From an uncultured Caulobacteraceae bacterium (GTDB lineage Bacteria; Pseudomonadota; Alphaproteobacteria; Caulobacterales; Caulobacteraceae): DNA of 42,275 bases. This document shows, in pieces, positions 23,063 through 31,280 of this stretch (position 1 is the stretch's first letter; each line of letters starts with the position of its first letter). Location of the stretch: positions 1-42,275 of the forward strand of contig CAIXWN010000203.1 of assembly GCA_903923135.1 (NCBI GenBank), written 5' to 3'. The notes under the pieces are model-generated. The model saw only the letters and a program-made list of their open reading frames with translations. It ran no database searches and had not been told where the DNA came from. Made by a program: the position numbers and the translations under genes.

Positions 23063-23730
23063 GAACGGGCTCCGGCGGCCTGGGCGATCTGCGCCACCCG
23101 GTCCCACGTGGTGGCCCGGAAGCTGGGCCGGGCCTCCATGCGCGCCAGCCAGTCGACCAGCTGGCCGTGGGAGGCGCTGAGCTCCGCCCATTCAGGCGTC
23201 AGGCTCATCAGGTCGAGTTGCGGCGCGAGCATCAGGTCCGCCAGCGACAGGCTGTCGCCGGTGAAAAATGGGCCGGCTCCGAGCTGCCGGGCCAGTTCAT
23301 CCATCACCACGCGCGCCCGCGGCATCGCCTCGGCGATGACCGCTTCGTCCGGAGTCAGGCCAAGGACGCGGGGCCCGACGATTCGCTGGAAGCCAATGGT
23401 GTTGCTGACGCCCTGGAAGAGGTACCAGTCATTGACCCCCATCAGCTGATCCATCCGGGCCGCCAACCTCACATCCGACGGGGTCAGCGGCGGCTCTGGC
23501 GCCACGCGGTCGAGATGGCGCAGGATCGCCTGGGTCTCGTAGACCAGGACGCCGTCGTGCTCGAGAACCGGCACCTTGCCGAAGGGGTGGCGGGCCAGGT
23601 GGGCGGGAGAGCGAAACGTGCCTGGCGCCACCGGCGATAGCCGCCACGACAGGCCCTTCTCCTCCAGGGTGGCGAGGACGGCCCGGCCGTAGGGGCTGCC
23701 GGGAATGGAGTGGACGATGAAACCGGTCAT
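23059..23730 (-). CDS. Glutathione S-transferase family protein
   Basis: A 223-aa cytosolic GST: N-terminal thioredoxin-fold domain (about 1-80; SIPGSPYGRAVLATLEEKG, then PFGKVPVLEHDGVLVYETQAILRHL with the glutathione-binding cis-Pro and ET) and an all-helical C-terminal domain (about 90-215; SLSLADLMLAPQLD). It likely conjugates or reduces electrophiles. It sits between an SRPBCC gene (14 bp upstream) and DUF1330, all downstream of an ArsR repressor, suggesting an inducible detoxification operon. Confidence 0.92.
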   Translation of the reverse strand: MTGFIVHSIPGSPYGRAVLATLEEKGLSWRLSPVAPGTFRSPAHLARHPFGKVPVLEHDGVLVYETQAILRHLDRVAPEPPLTPSDVRLAARMDQLMGVNDWYLFQGVSNTIGFQRIVGPRVLGLTPDEAVIAEAMPRARVVMDELARQLGAGPFFTGDSLSLADLMLAPQLDLMSLTPEWAELSASHGQLVDWLARMEARPSFRATTWDRVAQIAQAAGARS

Positions 23731-23744
23731 GTTGGTCGGCCCCC

Positions 23745-24206
23745 TCAGGCCAGTGTGTCGGCGAATTGGCCGAAGGCAGCCAGATAGCCCGGCCATCCGC
23801 CGCCGAGCAGTTGGGCGTGCTGCGCCGCCCCGGCGCCGAAGCGCTCGAGATGGCGGTGTTCCAGAGTGACCACCGTCCCGCCGGCCTCGGCGGCGACGAA
23901 GGTCAATTCGACCTCGGTGAACAGGGCCGGATCGTAGGCCCATTGGCTGTTGATCTGCCAGGCCAGCAACAGGCGAAATGGCGGCTCCCACGCCAGGACC
24001 TGACCCCATGGGGTCTCGGCGCCCTCGGCGTCGCGCTCGAACCAGCGCCCGCCCGCCCGCGGCTCGGCGATGATGGCCACATGCGGGTTCCGGCCGATGG
24101 TGCGGCCCTTCGGCCACCAGTCCTCCATGCGCCTGACGAACAGGTCGAAGGCCTGCGCGGGCGGCGCCTTGACCTGGACGGTGCGAACAATGGGCGCGAT
24201 GGTCAT
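23745..24206 (-). CDS. SRPBCC (AHSA1-like) domain protein
   Basis: A 153-aa START/Bet v1-like protein of the AHSA1 type: VRTVQVKAPPAQAFDLFVRRMEDWWP at the N-terminus, then the GGRWFERDAEG and VLAWEPPFRLLLAWQI strands, and a C-terminal helix HAQLLGGGWPGYLAAFGQFA. It probably binds a hydrophobic ligand. ArsR-SRPBCC gene pairs with a 4-bp overlap (24203-24206 here) are very common; the ligand may be the signal or the substrate. Confidence 0.92.
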   Translation of the reverse strand: MTIAPIVRTVQVKAPPAQAFDLFVRRMEDWWPKGRTIGRNPHVAIIAEPRAGGRWFERDAEGAETPWGQVLAWEPPFRLLLAWQINSQWAYDPALFTEVELTFVAAEAGGTVVTLEHRHLERFGAGAAQHAQLLGGGWPGYLAAFGQFADTLA

Positions 24207-24535
24207 GATGGGTTCCCCTCCTCAGTGTGACTGTCGGCGAAGGCCTGGAAGGCGTCCAGCGCCCCGGCCCAATGGGTGTCGAGCCAGTCGCGCATGGCGC
24301 CAACGCCGCGCGGATCCAGCCGATAGATGCGTCGCGCGCCGTCGGCCGCCTCGGTGACCAGGCCGGCCGCCTTGAGGACCCGCAGGTGCTGCGAGACCGC
24401 CGGACGGCTGACCGGCAGGCCGTCGGCGAGTTGCCCGACGGCCGAAGGTTTCCGGGCGAGGCTTTCGAAGATCGCCCGGCGGGTCGGATCCCCGAGAGCC
24501 CCCAGCGCCAGGATGGCTGAGTTCGAGTAAGTCAT
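24203..24535 (-). CDS. ArsR-family transcriptional regulator
   Basis: A 110-aa winged-helix repressor: ILALGALGDPTRRAIFESLAR, QLADGLPVSRPAVSQHLRVLKAAGLV (recognition helix) and RRIYRLDP wing. It has no metal-binding Cys, so it belongs to the SRPBCC-linked group rather than metal sensors. The ATG at 24535 is inside a near-perfect 16-bp palindrome, which implies autorepression. Confidence 0.93.
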   Translation of the reverse strand: MTYSNSAILALGALGDPTRRAIFESLARKPSAVGQLADGLPVSRPAVSQHLRVLKAAGLVTEAADGARRIYRLDPRGVGAMRDWLDTHWAGALDAFQAFADSHTEEGNPS

Positions 24536-24550
24536 GACTAACGGTAAGTC
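24527..24550. promoter_or_regulatory. ArsR operator overlapping the start codon
   Basis: GTAAGTCATGACTAAC (24527-24542) is a palindrome with a single mismatched pair (perfect core AGTCATGACT) and contains the arsR ATG. A further half-site GTAAGTC follows at 24544-24550. Bound repressor would cover the start of the message. Confidence 0.6.
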
Positions 24551-24625
24551 AAAACGCACATAAAGGTCAACAGTCCATGCGACCGGATTTGCTGTAGGGT
24601 TGGGTTAAGGCCAACAGACGGGACG

Positions 24626-25621
24626 GTGTCTGGCGTGAGTCGGCGACTGGCGATCAGGGCGGGACGGACTGCGGTAGGTGTCGGCGGCGCGATCGGGCTG
24701 GGGGCCCTCTGCATCGCGGCAGTGACGGCGCTCCTTGCGCCCTATATCTTCGCCGAGCTGTCACCCTGGCTGGCGCCGCACGCCATCGTCGATCCGGCGC
24801 CTGCCAGACTGGCCCGGGGGTGGATGGCGGGCGACTATTTCGCCGTCGAGGCCCTGGGGGCGGGGACCTGGGCCATCGGCGAGCCGCGCTACTATCAGCA
24901 GAACTACGCCTATCTGATCGTCGGCCAAACGCGGGCGGTGCTGTTCGACTCCGGCTCGGGAACGCGCGACATCCGTCCGGTGGTGAGCGCGCTGACCCGC
25001 CTGCCGGTGACGGTGATGGTCTCGCACCTGCACTTCGACCATCTCGGCGGCATCGGGCCGTTTGGCGAACTGGCGATGATCGACCTACCGGCGACGCGCG
25101 CGGACGTCTCGGACGGTCGCTTCACGCCCGGACGATATGAGTATCTAGGTTTCGTCGACGGCCGCGCGCCGCCCTCGCCACGCGTGGTTCGCTGGCTCGC
25201 CCCCGGCGCCACGATCGACCTGGGCGGGCGAACGCTCACGGTGCTGGCGACGCCCGGCCATACGCCCACCTCGGCGGCCCTGTTCGACCCCGCGGCGCAT
25301 CGGCTGTTCATCGGCGACTTCATCTATCCGACGACCCTCTACGCCTTTCTCCCGGGCGCGAGCCTCGCGGCCTATCAGGCCACGGCCCGGCGGCTGCTGG
25401 CGACCCTGCCGCCGGACACGGTGCTATGGACCGCCCACTGCTGCCGCACCGGCGGCGGCGTCGCCGCGCCGTGGCTGGGCATGAACGACCTTCGGGCGCT
25501 GGACGTCGCCCTGACCCGGGTGCGGGCCGGGCAGGCAAGGGCGACCGGGTTCTATCCGCGGCGCTATCCGGTGAACGATCAGATGACCCTGGCCGCCGGA
25601 TTTCCCTGGAACAACCACTGA
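24626..25621 (+). CDS. Metallo-beta-lactamase-fold hydrolase, membrane-anchored
   Basis: A 331-aa protein: N-terminal membrane anchor/signal (about 14-40), then an MBL domain with the zinc motif HLHFDHLGG (H134, H136, D138, H139), TPGHTPTS, GDFIYP and WTAHCC. Such proteins hydrolyse lactones, thioesters or phosphoesters; the substrate is unknown. The assigned start is GTG at 24626 (another GTG at 24635 is possible). It is divergent from the arsR operon. Confidence 0.85.
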   Translation: MSGVSRRLAIRAGRTAVGVGGAIGLGALCIAAVTALLAPYIFAELSPWLAPHAIVDPAPARLARGWMAGDYFAVEALGAGTWAIGEPRYYQQNYAYLIVGQTRAVLFDSGSGTRDIRPVVSALTRLPVTVMVSHLHFDHLGGIGPFGELAMIDLPATRADVSDGRFTPGRYEYLGFVDGRAPPSPRVVRWLAPGATIDLGGRTLTVLATPGHTPTSAALFDPAAHRLFIGDFIYPTTLYAFLPGASLAAYQATARRLLATLPPDTVLWTAHCCRTGGGVAAPWLGMNDLRALDVALTRVRAGQARATGFYPRRYPVNDQMTLAAGFPWNNH

Positions 25622-25636
25622 CCGACGACGACGCTG

Positions 25637-26740
25637 TCAGGGCGCGGGCGGGCTCAGGGTGTCGATGACGCTCTTGAACACCTGTTTGCCGGCCGCATCG
25701 CCGCCCATCCCCTCGCCGGCGTTGGCGGTCACCAGCACGCCCGACCCGGTCGCGGGAAGCAGGGCGACCAGGGCGTACCAGGCGCCGTCCGATCCGGCGT
25801 GGACCAGGGCCGGTCCCTTGCGACCGGCGATGGTCGGTTGCACCCCCCAGCCCAGGCCGGCGGAGCCACCCGGCTGGGCGGTCTGCATCAGGGCGTAGGT
25901 CCCGGGTTTCAGCAGTCGGCCCTGGCCACGGGCGCCGGCCAGCTGATCGAGGCAGAACCGCGCCCAGTCGTCCAGGGGCATGTACAGGTTGCCGGCCGGG
26001 GCGAAGAAGTCCGGATTCTCGTCGGCGGGCAGGGCGGGTCGCCCGCCTACGTGACCACTGGGCTGGCCGCCGGGCGGCAGGCCGAACGCCGCATGGCTCA
26101 TGCCCAGGGGCGCGAACACCTCCTGACGCATCAGCGCCTCGAAGGGCTGCCCCGCAGCCCGCTCGGCGATCACTCCGGCGATCAGCAGGCCGCTGTTCGA
26201 ATAGCTGAAGGCGGAGGTCGGCCCCACCGGGGCGTCCTGCACGGCGCGGGTCACGTAGGCCAGTCGCTGCCGCGGAAGGGGGGCGGTTGAACGCGCGGTC
26301 AGCAGGGCGTTGAGGGCCTTCTCGTCGACGATGTTCTCCGGCAGGCCGGCGTGGTGGGAGAGCAGCTGGACCAGGGTGACCCGGCGGTATTCGGGGCGCA
26401 TCGACGCCGCCAGGTCCGGCAGCATGACCTCGAGCGGCGCGGTCCAGGACAGGACGCCCCGGTCCGCCAGCCGGGCCACCATCGCCACGGTCATCGCCTT
26501 GCCGTCCGAGCCGATATGCCAGACGTCGTCGGTTGTGACCGCCGCGGAGGCGTCGTTGCGCCGCACGCCGCGGACGGCTTCGCCCGCCGTCCGGCCGTCG
26601 CGCATCACCAGCACGCCCATGGCCGGAACCTTCGAGCCCGCCATGGCCGTGGCCAGCAGCGACGGCAGGTCCTGGGCTAGCGCGGGAGCGCCCGCGGCCA
26701 GCAGGATGGCGCCCGCCAGGGCGGCCAGGGGACGGAACAT
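25637..26740 (-). CDS. Serine beta-lactamase-like hydrolase (class C / S12 type), secreted
   Basis: A 367-aa periplasmic protein: cleavable signal peptide (MFRPLAALAGAILLAAGAPA, then LAQ), followed by a beta-lactamase/esterase domain. Nucleophile motif SDGK (S78, K81), YSN (Y180, N182) and a C-terminal HAGSDGAW in the place of KTG are visible. These are typical of EstB-like esterases and D-aminopeptidases more than of true beta-lactamases. Start ATG at 26740 begins the signal peptide. Tail-to-tail with the MBL gene (15 bp). Confidence 0.88.
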   Translation of the reverse strand: MFRPLAALAGAILLAAGAPALAQDLPSLLATAMAGSKVPAMGVLVMRDGRTAGEAVRGVRRNDASAAVTTDDVWHIGSDGKAMTVAMVARLADRGVLSWTAPLEVMLPDLAASMRPEYRRVTLVQLLSHHAGLPENIVDEKALNALLTARSTAPLPRQRLAYVTRAVQDAPVGPTSAFSYSNSGLLIAGVIAERAAGQPFEALMRQEVFAPLGMSHAAFGLPPGGQPSGHVGGRPALPADENPDFFAPAGNLYMPLDDWARFCLDQLAGARGQGRLLKPGTYALMQTAQPGGSAGLGWGVQPTIAGRKGPALVHAGSDGAWYALVALLPATGSGVLVTANAGEGMGGDAAGKQVFKSVIDTLSPPAP

Positions 26741-26875
26741 CGCATCAACTCTCGCAGGTCGGACGGCCCGGCCACGTCGGACGCCCGCCCCTGTTGTCCG
26801 CCCCGGACCGCGCCATGCCAAGTGAAGCTTCCGTCAGGGCGGCGCCCTCCAGGGCAAACGCCGGCCAGAGGGAGT

Positions 26876-26966
26876 CATCTGGTCGGAAATATTTTGCCAT
26901 AGCGTCGAACCTTTAGAGCCATCTTCGTCGTTCGCATCTGTTCCGTGCGACCGGATCTGGCTCTAG
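26876..26966 (-). repeat. Hairpin repeat element, copy 2
   Basis: A diverged relative of the element at 21590-21696. On the minus strand both begin CTAGAGC, continue with an ATCCG block and GGAACA, and contain an inverted GCTCTA. Copy 2 also ends with the block TTCCGACCAGATG found in the stem of copy 1. Its outer arms TGGCTCT (26957-26963 region) and AGAGCCA (26915-26921) can pair. The CTAG gives the DUF1501 gene its stop codon. Confidence 0.6.
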
Positions 26967-28177
26967 GCCCGCCGGAAGAGGGCGTCGAAGGCGCGCGCCT
27001 CGCCGCCGCCGGGGAACACCGTCCGCTCGATATGGCCCGGATCGACGCCCATGTGGTCGCGAAGGGCCGCCTTCAGCAGCGAGCGGAGATCGGCTGTGGG
27101 GGCGAGATCGCGTCCGGCGTAGAGGCCGGCGGGCTTGAGCCCCGGCCAGTCGGCCACCACCCGCCCGCCGGCCACCGCCCCGCCGACCAGGAAGGCGGCG
27201 CCGGCCGTGCCGTGATCGCTGCCCGCGGTGCCGTTCATCGCCACGGTGCGGCCGAACTCGGTCATCACCAGCACGGCGGTCTGCGGCCAGCGAGGCCCCA
27301 GGCCAGCGGCCAGGGCCTCCAGGCCGGCGTCCAGGGCCAGGAGATTGCGGTGAAGGACGCCGTAGGGGCCTACCTGGTTGGCGTGGGTGTCCCAGCCGGC
27401 TGAGTCCACCATGGCGACACAGGGCCCGTCGGGATCCGCCAGGAACCGGGCGGCGGCGGTCATCAGGGCGACGAAGGCGTCGCCGCCGGCCCCGCCCGGG
27501 GCCATCCCCGAGGCGGCGGCATTGGCCTCGGCCGCGCTGGTCAGGGCCGCCAGCAGCTTCGGGTCGGTCTGGGCGTAGAGCCGCTTGACCCGGGCGACCA
27601 GGTCGGGCGACGGTCCGGGCAGGACCGACGGCGACCAGGAGGTGACCGCCGCCGGGCCGCGCAGCATGAGCGGCATGGCCGGGGCCAGGGCGACGCCCAG
27701 TTCCTTTCGCCCCTCCCGCGCGGACCCCGGCAGGCCTTCCAGGGCCCGGTTCAGCCAGCCGTCGGCGAGGCCGTAGGGCCGCGTCGAACCGGTCTCCAGC
27801 AGGTTCTGGCCGTCAAAGTGCGAGCGGTCGCGGTAGGGGGAGGCGATGGCGTGGAAGACCGCCAGCTCGCCACGTCCGTAGCGGGCGTGCAGCCGCGCCA
27901 GGGCCGGATTAAGGCCGAAGTGGCCGTCCAGATCCAGCGCGCCGCCGGCGGCCCCCGGGGGGGGCAAGGCCAGGCCGGTGCGGGCGCGTTCATAATCGGG
28001 GTCGCCGAACGGCGGCGCCGCCGAGAGCCCATCCATCGCCCCGCGCAGCAGGACCACCACCAGTCGGTGGTCGGTCTCGGCGGCCGCGAAGGCGACGGAG
28101 GGCAGGCCCGCCAGGGCACCGGCGGCGGTCAGGCCCGCCAGCCCCAGGCCGCCGAGACACTGTCTGCGGTCGATCAT
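26963..28177 (-). CDS. DUF1501 family Tat-exported protein
   Basis: A 404-aa protein of the DUF1501 (sulfatase-like) family. The N-terminus has a twin-arginine signal (DRRQCLGGLGLAGLTAAGALA, about 3-24). The domain shows VVVLLRGAMDGLSAAPPFGDP, SHFDGQNLLETG, WDTHANQ, VLVMTEFGRTVAMNGTAGSDHGTA; the latter His/Asp-rich motif is the family hallmark. It lies 5 bp after DUF1800; the two families almost always occur as a pair. The reaction is unknown. The TAG stop is inside a hairpin repeat. Confidence 0.93.
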   Translation of the reverse strand: MIDRRQCLGGLGLAGLTAAGALAGLPSVAFAAAETDHRLVVVLLRGAMDGLSAAPPFGDPDYERARTGLALPPPGAAGGALDLDGHFGLNPALARLHARYGRGELAVFHAIASPYRDRSHFDGQNLLETGSTRPYGLADGWLNRALEGLPGSAREGRKELGVALAPAMPLMLRGPAAVTSWSPSVLPGPSPDLVARVKRLYAQTDPKLLAALTSAAEANAAASGMAPGGAGGDAFVALMTAAARFLADPDGPCVAMVDSAGWDTHANQVGPYGVLHRNLLALDAGLEALAAGLGPRWPQTAVLVMTEFGRTVAMNGTAGSDHGTAGAAFLVGGAVAGGRVVADWPGLKPAGLYAGRDLAPTADLRSLLKAALRDHMGVDPGHIERTVFPGGGEARAFDALFRRA

Positions 28178-28182
28178 CGCCT

Positions 28183-29652
28183 TCACCTCCGCTGGAATTC
28201 GGCCGACACGAGGAACAGGGCCAGGCCCTGGGCCGGGCTGTCTGCGCCCCGGATCGCCTGCCTGGTGGTCTCGCCGAGCTGCGGGCCGAGGGCGGCGTCG
28301 GCGATCCGGGCCGGGTCGATATTGGCCGCGGCGTAACCGCCGGCCAGGGTGCTTGCCCACTCCACCCGCTTCCACACCGCGTCGGCGCCGATCCAGCTGT
28401 CCTCGACGTCGGGCCAGCCGTCAGGGCCCGGGGCCCAGAACGGCCGCTGGCCCATGCGGTCCAGCAGGGCGATCAGCTGCAGGCCGCTGAGCGGCGGCCC
28501 GCCGAGGGCGCGCACCGTCGACAGCAGATAGTCTTCCGGCGGCTTTATCTTGGCCGGGCGCGGCGTCCAGGCCTCGGGCGACTCGACCAGGGCCGTGGCC
28601 GTCTGGACCAGGTCGCCGCCCGACCGCTGGAAGGCCGCGGCGATACGGTCCACCGCCGCGGGCGGCGGATCGTCGGCGATGAAACTGCGCGCCAGTTTAG
28701 TAGCCAGGTGACGGGCGGTCGCCGGATGGCGGGCCAGATCCGTCAAGGCGGAGACCCCCTGCTCCTCGCCCTGGGCCTCATAGATTCGGCCGAGCAGGGT
28801 CTGGGCCCCGGGTTCGTGGGCGGCGTTGATGAAATGGAACACCGGGCCGCCCGGGGGCATGTCGCGCGGGCCGTGGACGGACCATCCGGTGATGATCTTC
28901 GACAGGGTGGTGACGTCGGCCTGGGTGTAGCCGCTGCGCACCCCCAGGGTGTGGAGTTCGAGAATCTCGCGGCCGAGGTTCTCGTTCAGCCCCTTCATCC
29001 GCTCGCGCAGATAGGGCGGCAGGAACCCGGGGTGTCCGGCGAGAAACGAGCGGGGGCCGATCGACAGATAGTTGTCCAGATAGATCAGCATGGCCGGGTG
29101 ATGGCAGGAAGCCAGGAGCATGTCCTCGAAGCGGCCGCAGACGTGGGCGCGGACCACATCGCGCTCGAACAGCGGCGTCAGGGCGATGATGTCGGCCTTG
29201 GCGGCCGAGACGGTGAAATGGTTGGCCCAGAACCGCGACAGCCGCTCGAAGAACGGCCGCTCGCTGGCGACGCCGGTCTGGAACCGCGCCTCGACGCCGG
29301 CGGCGTAGGCGGGCCAGAAATAGCGCACATAGGATTTCTCGACGCTCAGGGGCTGGCCGCCGTCCGTCGTCACGGCCATGGCGTCCGGCTTGCGGGCGTC
29401 GCGGGACAGCGCGACCGCCTCGCCGGCCTTGCCGGCCTTGCCGGTCAGGCCGATCGACGTCAGCCAGCGGGTGAACTCGCCCGCGGCCTGAGCCGTGGAT
29501 GGCAGGGCCCGCAGCGTCGCGGGCAGGCCGGTCTCCGGCCGCAGCTGGGCCAGCAGCCAGCCGCGGGGATCGCCGGCGATGGCGGCGAGGTCGCCCGGTC
29601 GGGCGCCGAGGCCGAAACGGTTCGCGGCGATGGCCGCCAGCTCGAGGCTCAT
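28183..29652 (-). CDS. DUF1800 family protein
   Basis: A 489-aa protein typical of DUF1800: IAANRFGLGARPGDLAAI at the start, RPFFERLSRFWANHFTVSAAK, MLIYLDNYLSIG, NENLGREILELHTLGV, YTQADVTTLSKIITGW, and the C-terminal LVSAEFQRR. Members are probably periplasmic. The gene precedes DUF1501 by 5 bp, forming a standard two-gene unit whose biochemical role is undefined. It is divergent from the permease gene. Confidence 0.93.
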   Translation of the reverse strand: MSLELAAIAANRFGLGARPGDLAAIAGDPRGWLLAQLRPETGLPATLRALPSTAQAAGEFTRWLTSIGLTGKAGKAGEAVALSRDARKPDAMAVTTDGGQPLSVEKSYVRYFWPAYAAGVEARFQTGVASERPFFERLSRFWANHFTVSAAKADIIALTPLFERDVVRAHVCGRFEDMLLASCHHPAMLIYLDNYLSIGPRSFLAGHPGFLPPYLRERMKGLNENLGREILELHTLGVRSGYTQADVTTLSKIITGWSVHGPRDMPPGGPVFHFINAAHEPGAQTLLGRIYEAQGEEQGVSALTDLARHPATARHLATKLARSFIADDPPPAAVDRIAAAFQRSGGDLVQTATALVESPEAWTPRPAKIKPPEDYLLSTVRALGGPPLSGLQLIALLDRMGQRPFWAPGPDGWPDVEDSWIGADAVWKRVEWASTLAGGYAAANIDPARIADAALGPQLGETTRQAIRGADSPAQGLALFLVSAEFQRR

Positions 29653-29915
29653 GGCCGTGTCCTCTCCTGGCCGGGCGGCCGGCGCTCGTGCCTGCCGGTC
29701 CCCTCGGGCCGCTCCAGTCTAGGGCGCCGGGGCGCGTCAGGCGATCCCGCCCCGCGCATCCGCCGTCCCGTCCACCCTGCGCCGCAACCTTTGCTTGCGC
29801 GTGTCGTCCCCGGCCGTACTGTCGCACGGTCGACGCAGAGCCTTGCGGGTTGCGCCGTGCGAAACCGGAGGGCCCATGACCACAGCCGTCGACGCCCGCG
29901 CCCAGGCGTGAGGCC

Positions 29916-31280
29916 ATGAGCGAAACCCGGAACGGCGCGGAGGGACTCCGCGTGGCCATCGGCTTTCCCGGCGCGGTGATGCTGGTGATGGGCGGCATCG
30001 TCGGGGTGGGCATCTTCGCCAATCCGGCCATCGTCGCGCGCGGACTGCACGCGCCGGGGCTGGTTCTGGCCGCCTGGAGTCTTGGCGGCGTGGTGGCCCT
30101 GCTCGGGTCCTTCGTCTACGCCGAACTGGCGGCGCGGATTCCCGCCACCGGCGGGGAATATGTGTATCTGCGCGACACCTACGGGCCCCTGGCGGGTTTC
30201 CTGTTCGGCTGGACCACTCTGTTCGTCGTCCAGGCCGGCGGCATGGCGGCGGTGTCGATCGTCTTCGCCAGGAACCTCGACGTGCTGTTCGGCGGCGGAC
30301 TGTCCGAGCCTCTGGTGGTGGTGGCCGTGCTGGCGGGTCTGGCGGCGGTCAACTGCGTCGGGGTCAAGTCGGGCAACGGCCTGCAGAGCCTGCTGGGTCT
30401 GCTGAAGGTGGGCGCTATCGCCGCCCTCATCGTCGCCGGCCTGTCGCTTGCGCCTCATCGTCCCGCGGCCGCCGTCGCCCCCATGGCCGGCAGCGCGCCC
30501 CTCGACGCCTGGAAGGCCTTCGGCGGGGCGATGATCCCCGTGGTTTTCAGCTATGGCGGCTGGCAGACCGCCAACTTCGTCGCCGGGGAGATCCGCGATC
30601 CGGCCCGCAACCTGGCCCGGGCGCTGCTGGCCGGGGTGGCGGCGGTGATCGTGCTCTATCTGCTGGTCAACGTCGCCTGCCTGCGCGCCCTGGGTGTCGA
30701 CGCCCTGGGGCGCACCCTGACGCCGACGTCCGACGTGCTGGCCCTTTCGGTCGGGCCGGCGGCCGCCCGGCTGGCGGCGGCGGCCATCGCCCTCTCGGCG
30801 CTGGCGTTCCTCAGCCAGTCGATGCTCACCGCGCCGCGGGTCTGCTTCGCCATGGCCCGAGACGGGCTGTTCTTCCGGCGGGTGGCGACGGTGGCCCGCG
30901 GCAGCCGCGCCCCGGCGGTGGCCATCGTCCTGCAGGCCGCTTGGACGGCGGTGCTGGCCCTGTCGGGCCGCTACGACCAGATCCTCTCCTATGTCGTGTC
31001 GATGAACTTCCTGTTCTTCGCGGTGAGCGCCTCGTGCCTCTTCGTCCTGCGCCGGCGGGCGCGAAAGACCGGGGCCGCCGCCGGCGCGTCCGGGTTCCGC
31101 GCGCCCTGGCATCCGATCACCACGGGCGCCTTCATCCTCGCCTGCCTGGCCATCGTCGGCTGTTCGTTCTGGGCCTATCCGGTCAACAGCCTGATCGGCT
31201 ATGCGATCCTGCTTCTGGGCGTGCCACCCTACCTCTACTGGCGCCGCAGGGGCGCAAGGGACGCCGCGCCACCGCCATGA
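29916..31280 (+). CDS. APC-family amino acid permease
   Basis: A 454-aa inner-membrane permease with about 12 helices. The APC signature in helix 1 is MLVMGGIVGVGIFANPAIVAR (unwound GxG region), and IPATGGEYVYLRDTYGPLAGFLFGW and SYGGWQTANFVAGEIRDPARN follow. It likely imports an amino acid. Its stop overlaps the next ATG by 4 bp (ATGA), coupling it to an aminotransferase that may use the imported substrate. An 11-codon upstream frame with its own ribosome site ends 4 nt before the ATG. Confidence 0.92.
   Translation: MSETRNGAEGLRVAIGFPGAVMLVMGGIVGVGIFANPAIVARGLHAPGLVLAAWSLGGVVALLGSFVYAELAARIPATGGEYVYLRDTYGPLAGFLFGWTTLFVVQAGGMAAVSIVFARNLDVLFGGGLSEPLVVVAVLAGLAAVNCVGVKSGNGLQSLLGLLKVGAIAALIVAGLSLAPHRPAAAVAPMAGSAPLDAWKAFGGAMIPVVFSYGGWQTANFVAGEIRDPARNLARALLAGVAAVIVLYLLVNVACLRALGVDALGRTLTPTSDVLALSVGPAAARLAAAAIALSALAFLSQSMLTAPRVCFAMARDGLFFRRVATVARGSRAPAVAIVLQAAWTAVLALSGRYDQILSYVVSMNFLFFAVSASCLFVLRRRARKTGAAAGASGFRAPWHPITTGAFILACLAIVGCSFWAYPVNSLIGYAILLLGVPPYLYWRRRGARDAAPPP

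Noticed and set aside
24626-25621. True metallo-beta-lactamase (antibiotic resistance) role for the MBL-fold gene
   Set aside because: The motif set fits the general MBL hydrolase superfamily; nothing specific to B1-B3 lactamases is visible.
26963-29652. DUF1800/DUF1501 pair as a novel system
   Set aside because: The pairing is common in many bacteria; nothing unusual in order or length here beyond the repeat-derived stop codon reported separately.
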